Assembly: GCF_002797915.1 (NCBI RefSeq) | Contig: NZ_PGTY01000001.1 | Location: 1,116,001 to 1,180,000 of the forward strand | DNA: 64,000 nt | Direction: 5' to 3' | Origin: Yoonia maricola | Lineage (GTDB): Bacteria; Pseudomonadota; Alphaproteobacteria; Rhodobacterales; Rhodobacteraceae | Part shown: in pieces, positions 18,506 through 27,660 of the stretch | How positions within the stretch are numbered: position 1 is the first letter of the stretch | How the letters are laid out: the number at the start of each line of letters is the position of its first letter | Program-made: the position numbers and the translations under genes | Notes under the pieces: model-generated | What the model saw: the letters and a program-made list of their open reading frames with translations, nothing else | What the model was told of the DNA's origin: nothing | Database searches by the model: none

Positions 18506-20595
18506 GTGACGCAAATGATACCGGCCCCGTGCCGTTCGATGTAAGACCCGTCAAACGACGGATCTGGCGACGGCTATCCCTTGTCTGGGTGGTGCCATTC
18601 GTGGCGCTGGCTATTTCGCTATGGGCGGCATGGCAAAGCTATGCAGACCGCGGCAAGTTGATCACCATCAGTTTTGAAAATGCCTCCGGGATCACATCGG
18701 GTGAGACCACAATCAAGTATCGAGACGTGACCATTGGCGAAGTCGAACAAGTCGAGTTTGCAGAGGGTCTTTCCGTTGTGTTGGTCCATGCCCGGATCGA
18801 TCAAACGGTAGCGCCTTTTTTGGATGATGATGCGCAATTCTGGGTCGTGCGCCCTGACGTGTCCGTGCGCGGGATCACCGGATTGGAAACCGTCCTCTCT
18901 GGTGTCTTTATCGAGGGTAATTGGGACACGCAGGCCGATGTCGCCCAAACACAGTTTACCGGATTGGAACGGCCGGTCCTGACCCGTGCCGGGCAGCGCG
19001 GGACCCGCGTTGTTTTACGTGCCGATGACGGCGGCAGCATCGCCGCAGGCGCGCCAGTCCTTCATAAGGGGATTGAGGTCGGGTATCTGGAAGCACCGGA
19101 GCTGTCCTTTAACGGTCGTCAGGTGGTTGTAAGTGCCTTTATCGAAAGCCCCTATGACAGACGCATCACAAGCAGCACCCGGTTTTGGGATACCTCTGGG
19201 TTCAGCGTGTCATTTGGCACGGGCGGCGTATCGCTTAATGTGAGTTCGCTGGCGTCAGTTATCGAAGGCGGCATCGCTTTTGATACCGTTGTTTCAGGTG
19301 GAGAGCCGATCAGGGACGGGCATCGCTTTGATATTTTCCCAAGCGAGGAAACGGCACGCGACAGTCTGTTCACTGATCCAAACGCAGACGTCTTGGAAGT
19401 GGCCGTATTATTTGAACAATCGGTCAGTGGCCTGACCGTTGGATCAGAAGTGCGCTTTCAGGGTATCCGGATTGGCGAAGTCAGCGACCTGAACGCGATT
19501 GTTGTAGGCCAGGCCGCAGATGCCCAAGTACGCCTGCAAGCCACATTGGCGGTGGAGCCGTCCCGCCTGGGTATGGGGCCGGATGCAACGACCGAGGAGG
19601 CGCTTGCACTGCTATCAGATTTTGTCACACGCGGTTTGCGTGCGCGTATGGTGACCGGCAATATCCTGTCAGGAACGCTGTATGTGGAACTGGTCGAGGT
19701 GGAAGATGCCCTGCCTGCCATTATGAACCTGACATCAGGCGATTTCCCGGTGATCCCGACGACGGACTCGGAAATCTCTGATGTTGCTGCCACTGCCGAA
19801 GGTCTGCTGGCCCGGATCAATGCCCTGCCCGTCGAAGAACTGATGGATGGGGCGATTGACCTGATGGATAGCTTTGAGCGTTTGGCCAATGATGAATACA
19901 CGCGCGCGGCACCTGCGGCACTGGTTACGCTGTTGGACGAATCCCGTGAACTGATCAATTCAGACGATGTTCAGGCAATACCCGGCGACCTGCGCAGTGT
20001 TATTGGTGATCTGGACGGCCTTGTGACCGCTGCCACCGAAGCAAACCTTGTGACCGATCTTGATAGTGCCATCGCAACCGCAGCACAGGTTGCGACCAAT
20101 ATCGAAGTTGCCACCCAGAACCTGCCGCAGATCACGCAAGATATCGAAGCGCTGACCGCGCGTGCCAATGCGTTGGAACTTGAGGCGCTGGTTGCCTCTG
20201 CCACCGAATCCTTGAATGCGATTGATGCGTTCCTTGGCACCGATGATGCGATCGCATTCCCCGGTGAAGCGAATGCCGCCCTATCAACCATGCGCGAACT
20301 ACTGGATGACGTGCGCGAAGGTGGTGCCGTTGCAAATGTCAACGCGGCCCTTGCCTCTGCCAGCGAGGCTGCACGCGCTGTCGAAGACGCCGTCAGCACC
20401 CTGCCCGCCCTTGCCGCCCGCGCCAATGCATTGGTCACCCAGACCGAGGCTGTGGTGAACAGCTATGGCGAACGCTCACGGTTCAGCGCGGAAACACTGG
20501 CCACACTGCGCGATATTCAAGAGGCATCTGATGCCATTTCTTCCCTTGCGCGCGCGATTGAACGCAACCCTAATTCCCTGTTGATTGGACGGTAG
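18502..20595 (+). CDS. pqiB: MCE-domain intermembrane transport protein PqiB
   Basis: A 697-aa protein anchored by one N-terminal helix (residues ~23-45). Three MCE/MlaD domains begin near residues 53, 170 and 300, recognisable by repeated TIKYRDVTIGEV, LHKGIEVGYLEA and RFQGIRIGEVSDL segments. The last ~300 residues are rich in alanine and predicted helical with heptad-like spacing, as expected for the needle-like coiled coil that spans the periplasm in E. coli PqiB. ATG 18502 overlaps the pqiA stop. Role from family: a tunnel carrying phospholipids between inner and outer membranes. Confidence 0.92.
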   Translation: MSDANDTGPVPFDVRPVKRRIWRRLSLVWVVPFVALAISLWAAWQSYADRGKLITISFENASGITSGETTIKYRDVTIGEVEQVEFAEGLSVVLVHARIDQTVAPFLDDDAQFWVVRPDVSVRGITGLETVLSGVFIEGNWDTQADVAQTQFTGLERPVLTRAGQRGTRVVLRADDGGSIAAGAPVLHKGIEVGYLEAPELSFNGRQVVVSAFIESPYDRRITSSTRFWDTSGFSVSFGTGGVSLNVSSLASVIEGGIAFDTVVSGGEPIRDGHRFDIFPSEETARDSLFTDPNADVLEVAVLFEQSVSGLTVGSEVRFQGIRIGEVSDLNAIVVGQAADAQVRLQATLAVEPSRLGMGPDATTEEALALLSDFVTRGLRARMVTGNILSGTLYVELVEVEDALPAIMNLTSGDFPVIPTTDSEISDVAATAEGLLARINALPVEELMDGAIDLMDSFERLANDEYTRAAPAALVTLLDESRELINSDDVQAIPGDLRSVIGDLDGLVTAATEANLVTDLDSAIATAAQVATNIEVATQNLPQITQDIEALTARANALELEALVASATESLNAIDAFLGTDDAIAFPGEANAALSTMRELLDDVREGGAVANVNAALASASEAARAVEDAVSTLPALAARANALVTQTEAVVNSYGERSRFSAETLATLRDIQEASDAISSLARAIERNPNSLLIGR

Positions 20596-20598
20596 ATT

Positions 20599-21156
20599 AT
20601 GTTCTCACGCCTTATGGTTCTGGCCATTGCCGCATGTGCCGCCTGCACGCCCCTTGCTGAACGGGCAGCGCTCGCACCGATCCCTTCCGCGCTGGAATTG
20701 CGCCCCTTGGTTGGCAGTGCGATGATCCGCACCGTATCTTTGCCGACTTACGCCGCAGGCGAAGAGATCGCGTTCAAGACAGCAGATAACCTGATCACCC
20801 TGCGCGAAGATGTGCTTTGGGCCGATGAGCCAGAGCGCGCGGTCACCTTGATCCTGACGCGCACAGTGGGCGATATCCTGAACACAGACGTCGGCCCCGA
20901 CCCCTGGCCTTTTGTGGGGCTGCCTGACGTGTCTGTCGATGTGCGGGTTGAACGTATGTTAGGTGGCGTTGATGGGACGTTTCAGTTGACCGGCCAGTTC
21001 TTTGTCGCCAGCGAAGCAGCTGCGTTTCGCGATAGCACCCATAGTTTTGAGATTTCCGAGCCGATGACGGACGCCACCGTCGCCAGCATCTCGGCTGCGC
21101 AATCGGCGGCTTTGCTGAAACTGGCCGAACAGATTGCCGCAACACTGGGGCGTTAA
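20599..21156 (+). CDS. pqiC: PqiC-like ABC-type transport auxiliary lipoprotein
   Basis: A 185-aa protein with a short lipoprotein signal (MFSRLMVLAIAACAACTP; the lipidated residue is Cys13 or Cys16). The body has the PqiC/LptE-like pattern: RTVSLPTYAAGEEIAFKTAD, LREDVLWADEPERAVTLILT, and VDVRVERMLGGVDGTFQLTGQF. It starts 3 bases after pqiB and would cap the PqiB tunnel at the outer membrane. The stop overlaps by 4 bases the stop of the convergent sit operon. Confidence 0.88.
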   Translation: MFSRLMVLAIAACAACTPLAERAALAPIPSALELRPLVGSAMIRTVSLPTYAAGEEIAFKTADNLITLREDVLWADEPERAVTLILTRTVGDILNTDVGPDPWPFVGLPDVSVDVRVERMLGGVDGTFQLTGQFFVASEAAAFRDSTHSFEISEPMTDATVASISAAQSAALLKLAEQIAATLGR

Positions 21157-21977
21157 GCCGTTCGGCGCATCCGTAGGTTAGCGCGGATGAACGCGGCGAT
21201 GAAAACCGTTGTGAGCATCAGAATAACCGTCGGTGCGGGCGCGCTATCGATAAAAAAGCTAAGGTAGACGCCGGCCAACCCCGCCGCCATCGTTACCCCC
21301 ACCGCAATCGGCAACATCAGTGCGAAACGTTTGGTGAGCAAGAACGCAATCGCGCCCGGCGCGATCAGCAGGCCAATGGCAAGGATAATCCCCACAGCGG
21401 CCAAAGTTGCCACAATCGTGAGCGAGATCAGCGCCAGCAATCCGTAATGCAGCCACCCCACCCGCAGCCCGACGGCCTGCGCCTGCACAGGATCAAAGGC
21501 ATGCAACATGAAATCGCGTCGTTTGAACAAGACAATGCTGGCGACCAATACCGCAATAGCACCTGCAGTCAGCAGATCGGCTGCGCCCACGCCCAGCATG
21601 TTGCCAAACAGGATGTGATCAAGATGCATGTCCGTGGTGATCTTGGTGTACAGCACGATGCCAAACCCAAACATTCCTGAAAAGACGATCCCCATGATCG
21701 TGTCCTGCTTTACCCGGCTATTGGCCGATAAAAACCCGGTGCTTAATGCACAGACCATACCAGCGACAAAGGCCCCGATAATCAGCGGGATGTTCAGCAG
21801 GAACGCCAGTACAATCCCCGGCAGAACGGCGTGGCTGATCGCATCGCCCATCAGGGACCATCCCTTAAGCACAAGATAGCACGACAGCAGGCTGGTGGGC
21901 ACGGCAATGATCGCCATCATCAGGAAGGCTTTGTTCATGAAGGCAAACTGGAAAGGGAAAAGCAGCGTTTCCATCAC
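21153..21977 (-). CDS. sitD: Mn/Fe ABC transporter permease (SitD-like)
   Basis: A 274-aa ABC-3 family permease with about eight helices. LVLKGWSLMGDAISHAVLPGIVLAF is the conserved second-helix region shared with the partner permease (LMLKGWSLIGDALSHSIVPG). It is the last gene of sitABCD, overlapping the previous gene by ATGA. It forms the channel heterodimer for divalent metal uptake. Confidence 0.9.
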   Translation of the reverse strand: MMETLLFPFQFAFMNKAFLMMAIIAVPTSLLSCYLVLKGWSLMGDAISHAVLPGIVLAFLLNIPLIIGAFVAGMVCALSTGFLSANSRVKQDTIMGIVFSGMFGFGIVLYTKITTDMHLDHILFGNMLGVGAADLLTAGAIAVLVASIVLFKRRDFMLHAFDPVQAQAVGLRVGWLHYGLLALISLTIVATLAAVGIILAIGLLIAPGAIAFLLTKRFALMLPIAVGVTMAAGLAGVYLSFFIDSAPAPTVILMLTTVFIAAFIRANLRMRRTA

Positions 21978-22828
21978 TGTGCCTCCAACACTGCTGCTGC
22001 GCGGCGCCGGGCCGCAAGATAGCCATGCTTGGGTGCGAAAAAGAAGGCCGCAAGAAAAATCAGCGTCTGCAATGACACAATAATGCCGCCGGTCGCGCCA
22101 TCGGCAAAATAGCTCAGATAGGCCCCGACAAAGCTGGTGGTCGCCCCAATCGTGACGCTCAGCACCAAAAGCTTGGGAAAACGATCCGTCAACAAATAGG
22201 CAGTGGCCCCCGGTGTGACCACCATTGCGATCACAAGGAAAGCGCCAACGGTCTGCAAGGCTGCCACGCAGGACGCTGAAAGCAAGGTGAAGAACACGAT
22301 GCGCAGAATGTCTGGCCGTAACCCGATGGACCGCGCATGGTTTTCATCAAAAAAGGTCACCATCAGGTCTTTCCATTTGGCCAGCAGAACGGCCAAGGTC
22401 ACAAATCCGATGATTGCCAATTGCACCGTGTCAGACGGGGAGATGGCAAGGATGTTGCCCAAGGTGATCGTCTGAACGCTGACGGATGTGGGCGACAGTG
22501 ACACCATAAAAAGGCCAAGGCCAAAGAATGAGGTGAAGATCAGCCCGATGATTGTATCCTCTTTCAGCCCCGAGCGTTGATTGAGAAACAACATCGCTCC
22601 CGCCGCCAATCCGCCTGCTGCAAAAGCGCCCAAGGCAAAGGGCAGCCCCAGCATATAGGCCCCCGCCACGCCGGGCACGATAGAGTGGCTTAGTGCGTCA
22701 CCGATCAGCGACCAACCTTTGAGCATCAGGTAAGCTGACAGGAACGCGCAGACGCCACCTACCAGCGCGCTAACCCACATGGCGTTGAACATATAAGCAT
22801 AACCGAAGGGATCCAGCAGCCACGCCAT
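21974..22828 (-). CDS. sitC: Mn/Fe ABC transporter permease (SitC-like)
   Basis: A 284-aa ABC-3 family membrane subunit with about eight helices and the same LKGWSLIGDALSHSIVPG signature as its partner. The MWVSALVGGVCAFLSAYLMLKGW start region is typical. The start overlaps the ATPase stop by one base (TGATG), and the end overlaps sitD by four. Confidence 0.9.
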   Translation of the reverse strand: MAWLLDPFGYAYMFNAMWVSALVGGVCAFLSAYLMLKGWSLIGDALSHSIVPGVAGAYMLGLPFALGAFAAGGLAAGAMLFLNQRSGLKEDTIIGLIFTSFFGLGLFMVSLSPTSVSVQTITLGNILAISPSDTVQLAIIGFVTLAVLLAKWKDLMVTFFDENHARSIGLRPDILRIVFFTLLSASCVAALQTVGAFLVIAMVVTPGATAYLLTDRFPKLLVLSVTIGATTSFVGAYLSYFADGATGGIIVSLQTLIFLAAFFFAPKHGYLAARRRAAAVLEAQ

Positions 22829-23688
22829 CAGGTCGGTTCCTTCGTGTCTTCTTTGGTGTCTTTACCGTAGACCACGAAAGGCCGTTCATCATCGGTAATG
22901 ACCCGGATTTGCCGGCTATCATCATCGTCATGCAAATCGGACCCACCCAGCACGAAGTGACGCAAAACACCCCCAAAGGCCAGTTCTAGGTTTTCGCGGG
23001 TGAACGTATCCTCGGTCAAGCCGTATGCCAGCACGGTTTCCTTGACCAAAACGGTGCGGTCACAGAATTCAGGCACCGACCCAAGATTATGGGTAGAGAC
23101 AAGGATCACCCGCCCCTCATCCCGCAGATCACGCAGCAAAGCGACGATGGCATCCTCGGTCTGTACATCGACACCGGTGAAAGGCTCATCCAGCAAGATG
23201 ATCTGTCCCTCTTGCGCCAAAGCACGCGCAAGGAAAACACGCTTACGCTGCCCGCCTGAAAGTTCGCCAATCTGGCGGGTGCGGAACTCTGTCATATTCA
23301 CGCGGGCTAATGCATCCGTTACAGCATCGTGATCGGTCTGCTTCGGGCGACGAAAGAACCCCATATGGCCGTAGCGGCCCATCATCACGACATCTTCAAC
23401 CAGCACCGGAAAGGTCCAATCAACCTCCTCCGATTGCGGGACATACGCCACGATATTGAGGCGCAGCGCTTCGCTGACCGGCATCCCCAGCACCGAAATC
23501 TCACCCTTAGCGGCGGGCACAAAGCCCATTATTGCCTTGAACAGTGTGGATTTCCCGGCACCGTTGACACCCACAAGGGCGGTGATGGTCCCTGTTGGTA
23601 TCTCAAAGCTCGCGTTGTGCAACGCCGTGTGACCGTTACGATAAGTCACGGTCAGGTCTTGCGATATGATGCCGGGGGTTTCGGTCAT
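22828..23688 (-). CDS. sitB: Mn/Fe ABC transporter ATP-binding protein (SitB-like)
   Basis: A 286-aa ATPase. Walker [10 protein letters not shown] is near residues 38-46, the signature [15 protein letters not shown] near 143, and Walker [13 protein letters not shown] follows. The [22 protein letters not shown] stretch is characteristic of metal-type ABC ATPases. The C-terminus is an unusually charged tail ([10 protein letters not shown], then [11 protein letters not shown]). It lies between sitA (ATGA overlap) and sitC. Confidence 0.92.
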   Translation of the reverse strand: MTETPGIISQDLTVTYRNGHTALHNASFEIPTGTITALVGVNGAGKSTLFKAIMGFVPAAKGEISVLGMPVSEALRLNIVAYVPQSEEVDWTFPVLVEDVVMMGRYGHMGFFRRPKQTDHDAVTDALARVNMTEFRTRQIGELSGGQRKRVFLARALAQEGQIILLDEPFTGVDVQTEDAIVALLRDLRDEGRVILVSTHNLGSVPEFCDRTVLVKETVLAYGLTEDTFTRENLELAFGGVLRHFVLGGSDLHDDDDSRQIRVITDDERPFVVYGKDTKEDTKEPT

Positions 23689-24575
23689 TCAGTCAGGCCT
23701 TCAGCGATCGTTTGTGTGGTGACGCGCAACAGATCCAGATAGGTTGGCACAGGACCGTCCGCCCCGGTCAGGCTATCGACGTAGAGGACACCTGCGTATT
23801 CTGCATCGGTCTCGCGCGCGACCTGTTCGGCGGGGGCTTGGCTGACGGTGCTTTCGCAAAATACCGCAGGGATATCGTTCTCGCGCACTGTATCAATCAC
23901 ACGGCGCACCTGTTGTGGGGTGCCTTGGCTATCAGCGTTGATGGGCCAGAGATAAAGCTCCTGCATCTGAAAATCACGGGCGAGATAGCTAAAAGCACCT
24001 TCGCAGCTGACCAGCCAGCGCTGTTCTGCTGGCAGCGCAAGGATTTCTTCACGCAACGGGGCAATCGTGGCCGTGATTTCGGCCTTGTAGGTTTCGGCAT
24101 TCGCTTCATAGGTCGCGGCATTTTCGGGATCGTGTGCAACAAATGCGTCGCGGATGTTATCGACGTAGATCAGTGCGCTCTCGAGGCTCATCCATGCATG
24201 CGGGTTGGGTTTACCGTCATATTCACCTGATGAGATGCTCATGGGTTCAATACCGTCACTGAGCGTTGCACTTGGTACATCGGACAGGTTGCCAAAGAAC
24301 TGTTCGAACCAGAGCTCCAAGTTCAGCCCGTTCCACAAGATCAGGTCCGCATCCTGTGCGCGAATAATGTCGCCCGGTGTCGGCTGGTAGCCGTGGATCT
24401 CTGCCCCGGCCTTCGTGATGCTTTCAACGATGGCGGTGTCTCCGGCGACGTTCTGGGCCATATCGGCGATCACGGTAAATGTGGTGATGGCTTTGAACTT
24501 GTCTTCATCGGCCATCGCAGAGGTAGAGAGCGCTGCGACGCAAAAGGCAATGGAGAGATGTTTTATCATGATCAT
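23685..24575 (-). CDS. sitA: Mn/Fe ABC transporter substrate-binding protein (SitA-like)
   Basis: A 296-aa cluster A-I periplasmic binder with a signal peptide (residues ~1-22, ending AMADE). The four metal ligands are visible: His61 (EIHGYQ), His126 (NPHAWMS), Glu192 (SCEGAFSY) and Asp267 (YVDSLTG). Glutamate as third ligand and the absence of a His-rich loop favour manganese/iron over zinc. It is first in the sitABCD operon, 73 bases or more from a perfect palindromic operator at 24649. ATG 24569 (two codons later) is an alternative start. Confidence 0.92.
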   Translation of the reverse strand: MIMIKHLSIAFCVAALSTSAMADEDKFKAITTFTVIADMAQNVAGDTAIVESITKAGAEIHGYQPTPGDIIRAQDADLILWNGLNLELWFEQFFGNLSDVPSATLSDGIEPMSISSGEYDGKPNPHAWMSLESALIYVDNIRDAFVAHDPENAATYEANAETYKAEITATIAPLREEILALPAEQRWLVSCEGAFSYLARDFQMQELYLWPINADSQGTPQQVRRVIDTVRENDIPAVFCESTVSQAPAEQVARETDAEYAGVLYVDSLTGADGPVPTYLDLLRVTTQTIAEGLTE

Positions 24576-24648
24576 TCAAGTGTCCTTTCGAAAGCAAGGT
24601 GTCAATTAAAAACTTGCTTATGCGACTTATTCGCAAGTGTAAACAAAT

Positions 24649-24665
24649 ATGAGAATGATTCTCAT
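24649..24665. promoter_or_regulatory. Fur/Mur-type palindromic operator upstream of sitABCD
   Basis: ATGAGAATGATTCTCAT has perfect 8-bp arms around a central G. It resembles the GAnAATnATTnTC core of Fur-family boxes, and in alphaproteobacteria the Fur homologue Mur represses sit genes with manganese. A second dyad, ACTTGC...GCAAGT (24612-24638), lies between it and sitA and may be another regulator or promoter element. The operator is also 164 bases upstream of the divergent DUF1330 gene. Confidence 0.75.
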
Positions 24666-24828
24666 ATTCTCACAAAGATATGATATATCGAGATATTTTT
24701 CGTCATTCGGTCATAAATCACCGCGAAGCGACCACCATATACAATGCCCGACAGGTAATACCTCTTGCCATTTGTGCGGCATCACAGGAGTTTTGCGCCC
24801 AAGAGACTGTCAATGAAGGAATAGTGCG

Positions 24829-25116
24829 ATGCCCAAAGGTTATATCATCGGCCACATCACTGTGACCGACCCCGAAGCCTATCAAGAGTATATCGTCCGT
24901 GACACGCCAATCATCGAAAGCTATGGCGGGCGTCCCCTCGTCCGGGGCGGCACATCAGAAGAACCTGAAGGCCCGCAGTTTGACCGCCATGTTGTCTTTG
25001 AGTTCGACGATTTTGAACAGGCCAAGGCGCTTTACAATGATCCAGAGTATCAAAGGGTTGCCCAAATCCGCCGTGACAATGCAAGCAGTATGATCGTTCT
25101 GGTGGAAGGCGTCTAA
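24829..25116 (+). CDS. DUF1330 family protein
   Basis: A 95-aa small cytosolic protein of the dimeric alpha/beta-barrel (ferredoxin-like) type. The pattern MPKGYIIGHITVTDPEAYQE, then GGRPLVRGG, VVFEFDDFEQAKALYNDPEYQ and a terminal MIVLVEGV covers the whole DUF1330 domain. AAGGA lies just upstream. Function unknown. It is divergent from sitA, so a link to metal control is possible but unproven. Its stop overlaps the stop of the convergent AEC carrier by 4 bases. Confidence 0.88.
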   Translation: MPKGYIIGHITVTDPEAYQEYIVRDTPIIESYGGRPLVRGGTSEEPEGPQFDRHVVFEFDDFEQAKALYNDPEYQRVAQIRRDNASSMIVLVEGV

Positions 25117-26042
25117 GGCAGCACCGCCAACCAAAGCCAGACCGTCAGGATAGACAGCCCCGTCGCCATCAGCACCGATGAGGCCGCGACCCGGCGCGCT
25201 TTGCCATACATGTTCGCGAAGACATAAGCATTGATCCCGGGCGCCATCGCTGATGTCAGGATCGCTGAACGTAGGGCCGCATCTGACAGATCAACCGCGC
25301 GCGCAAGCCCCCAGACCAATAGCGGTTGCAGGATCAACGAGACCGCAACGACAAAGAGGATCGTGCGCATATCGCCCTCTGGCCGGTAGCGGTACAGCAC
25401 ACCGCCCAACCCAAAGAGTGCGGCGGGCAGTGCGGCACGCACCATCAGATCAACCGCATCGGTCAATACCGCTGGCAGCGGAATACCCCCCAGATTAACG
25501 ACAAATCCAAGGCTGATCCCCACAATCAGCGCATTATGGAACATCGCGTTCAGCACCTTGCCCGGCAGCGTCGCGATGCTGCCGCCGCGATTGCGCACGA
25601 TCTCCATCGCGGTGATGCCAACCGCATAGCAAAACGGTGAATGGATTGCGATGATGGCATAGTTTGCTTCCAGCGCGCTGATCCCATAAGCCCGTTCGGT
25701 GATAGGCAACCCTAGCAGCAATGAGTTGGCGAAGAGGCAGCAGAACCCGATGGCGACGCTGTCTTCCCAATCGCGGGCAAAGATGTAGCGGGCCCCCAAA
25801 AGGCCCACGACAAAACAGGCGAAGGCTGAGATGTAATAACTGCCCAACAGTGCAACATCAAAATTCTGTTCCAGATCAAGCGTTGAAATCGCACGGAACA
25901 GCAAGCAAGGAATGGCGAACCCTTGGGTGAATTTCATCAGCCCATCAACGCCCGCGTCGCTGAAATACCCTTTCCAAACAGCGATATAGCCAAATCCGAT
26001 GACAAGAAAGACCGGCAAAATGACGTCGATGAGCGCAGCCAT
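25113..26042 (-). CDS. AEC-family (auxin efflux carrier-like) transporter
   Basis: A 309-aa membrane protein with about ten helices. It begins with a helix (LIDVILPVFLVIGFGYIAVWKGYFS) followed by GLMKFTQGFAIPCLLFRAIS, the N-terminal AEC repeat, and the second repeat contains AALPAALFGLGGVLYRY. The last helices contain SAMAPGINAYVFANMYG, typical of the family (malonate/dicarboxylate or auxin-like efflux). AAGGAG precedes ATG 26042. Substrate unknown. Confidence 0.9.
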   Translation of the reverse strand: MAALIDVILPVFLVIGFGYIAVWKGYFSDAGVDGLMKFTQGFAIPCLLFRAISTLDLEQNFDVALLGSYYISAFACFVVGLLGARYIFARDWEDSVAIGFCCLFANSLLLGLPITERAYGISALEANYAIIAIHSPFCYAVGITAMEIVRNRGGSIATLPGKVLNAMFHNALIVGISLGFVVNLGGIPLPAVLTDAVDLMVRAALPAALFGLGGVLYRYRPEGDMRTILFVVAVSLILQPLLVWGLARAVDLSDAALRSAILTSAMAPGINAYVFANMYGKARRVAASSVLMATGLSILTVWLWLAVLP

Positions 26043-26061
26043 TGCGGCTCCTTCTTTGGCC

Positions 26062-26865
26062 CTAAGGCGCTGCTACTGTGACCGTCATACCATCATAGGC
26101 CGGGTCGATATGATCAGGCGTTTCTGCCGCAACCGTCGCATAGTCCAGATCATTATGCATATTGGTCAGTATCGCCCGTTTCGGGGCGACTTTTACAATC
26201 CATTCCAGTGTTTTGGCCAAATGCGCATGGGTTGGATGGGGATCGCGGCGCAGCGCGTCAACGATCCACAGGTCCAGACCTTCCAGCACCGGCCAAGCCG
26301 CGTCCGGGATATCCGAAACATCGGGCAGATAAGCGACATCGCCAATCCGAAAGCCCAAGGCTTCGATATTACCGTGCTCCACTTCAAAGGGCTGCAAGAC
26401 GATATCACCCCCGGCCCCACTGATTGTGACGTCACCCTTGATCGTATTCAACTCGCAAATCGGCGGATAAGAAGAGCCCTTGGGCTGCACAAAAGCATAG
26501 CCGAAACGACCGAGTAGGTCGTTGCTCGTGTCACCATCGGCCCAAACCTGCAAACGCTGCCGCATGTTGAAAACAATCATCCGCAGATCATCAAGCCCAT
26601 GTACGTGGTCTGCATGCGCGTGTGTATAGACGACCGCATCCAACGTGCCGACCTCTGCATCCAAAAGCTGGGCGCGCATATCGGGCGAGGTATCGATCAG
26701 AACGCGTGTGACCCGATCGCCGCTGGTGCGCGTGACCAGCAATGAACAGCGGCGGCGCATATTCTTGGGGTTAGTTGGATCGCAAGCCCCCCACAGCCCA
26801 CCTAACCGCGGCACGCCCCCCGAGGAGCCACAGCCCAGGATCCGAAAGTGGATCTTGTCACTCAT
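26062..26865 (-). CDS. MBL-fold metal-dependent hydrolase (PhnP-like)
   Basis: A 267-aa beta-lactamase-fold phosphodiesterase-type protein. GCGSSGGVPR at residues 11-20 and RRRCSLLV are the PhnP signature. The metal motif is His82-A-His84-A-Asp86-His87 (THAHADH). Further ligands lie in VEHGN, LPDVSD and NMHND. It overlaps tatD by ATGA; this pair is often found at the end of the tmk-holB block in alphaproteobacteria. Family members hydrolyse cyclic or nucleotide phosphodiesters; no phosphonate genes are near, so a C-P lyase role is unlikely. Confidence 0.85.
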   Translation of the reverse strand: MSDKIHFRILGCGSSGGVPRLGGLWGACDPTNPKNMRRRCSLLVTRTSGDRVTRVLIDTSPDMRAQLLDAEVGTLDAVVYTHAHADHVHGLDDLRMIVFNMRQRLQVWADGDTSNDLLGRFGYAFVQPKGSSYPPICELNTIKGDVTISGAGGDIVLQPFEVEHGNIEALGFRIGDVAYLPDVSDIPDAAWPVLEGLDLWIVDALRRDPHPTHAHLAKTLEWIVKVAPKRAILTNMHNDLDYATVAAETPDHIDPAYDGMTVTVAAP

Positions 26866-27653
26866 CCGGCGGCCTTCCAGAACAGGCGGTCGAAATTGGC
26901 CGTCGTTTGCTTGGCAAAGTCTTCATACGACAGTCCGAACACATCGGCCCCGACTTTGGCCGTATGTGCGGTATAGGCAGGCTCGTTGCGCTTGCCCCTA
27001 AATGGGGGTGGTGCAAGATACGGACTATCGGTTTCCACCAGCACCCGGTCAACCGGGGCGGCGGCAAAGATATCGCGCAATTCCTGACTTTTTGGAAAAG
27101 CCGCGATGCCGGACATCGACAGGTAGAAATCCATCTCCAAAGCTGCTTTCGCCAGTGCAGCGCTGCTGGAGAAGCAATGCATGACGCAGGTATACGCACC
27201 CTTGTCGAATTCCTCGCGCAGGATACGCGCCATATCATCATCCGCCGCACGCGCGTGGATGATCAGCGGAAGCTTGGATTCGCGTGCAGCCGCAATATGC
27301 ACCCGCAGGGATTGTTTTTGAATTTCAGCGCTTTCTGCAGTGTAGTGATAGTCCAACCCTGTCTCACCGATCCCCACAAATTTGGGGTGTTCGGCAAGGG
27401 CCAGCAGTTCCTCAATCGTCGCTAGCGGCTCGTCCGCCGCGCTCATCGGATGGGTGCCAGCGGCGTAGAAAATTGGGGTATATTCTTCCGCGATTGCCCG
27501 CACCTGCGGCTCCAACCGCAGCTTGGTGCAGATCGTGACCATGCGGGTAACCCCTGCCTCAATTGCGCGTCCGATCAGGGCGTCACGCTCACCATCAAAA
27601 TCCGGGAAATCCAGATGGCAGTGGCTGTCAACAATGGTTGCTTGGGTCATCAC
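26862..27653 (-). CDS. tatD: TatD-family metal-dependent hydrolase
   Basis: A 263-aa TIM-barrel deoxyribonuclease-type hydrolase. The metal ligands His11-C-His13 (DSHCHLDF) lie at the start, with Glu in GIGETGLDYH, LIIHARAADDD and HCFSSSAALAKAAL, and the final VETDSPYLAPPPFRG. The length is typical. It lies downstream of holB (7-base gap) and overlaps the phnP-like gene. Role by family: 3'-5' DNA exonuclease or D-aminoacyl-tRNA-related hydrolase. Confidence 0.93.
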   Translation of the reverse strand: MMTQATIVDSHCHLDFPDFDGERDALIGRAIEAGVTRMVTICTKLRLEPQVRAIAEEYTPIFYAAGTHPMSAADEPLATIEELLALAEHPKFVGIGETGLDYHYTAESAEIQKQSLRVHIAAARESKLPLIIHARAADDDMARILREEFDKGAYTCVMHCFSSSAALAKAALEMDFYLSMSGIAAFPKSQELRDIFAAAPVDRVLVETDSPYLAPPPFRGKRNEPAYTAHTAKVGADVFGLSYEDFAKQTTANFDRLFWKAAG

Positions 27654-27660
27654 GCGGCTT

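Noticed and set aside
19458..20438. Antisense open frames rich in Ser/Ala across pqiB
   Set aside because: They are complementary-strand shadows of the alanine-rich coiled-coil region.
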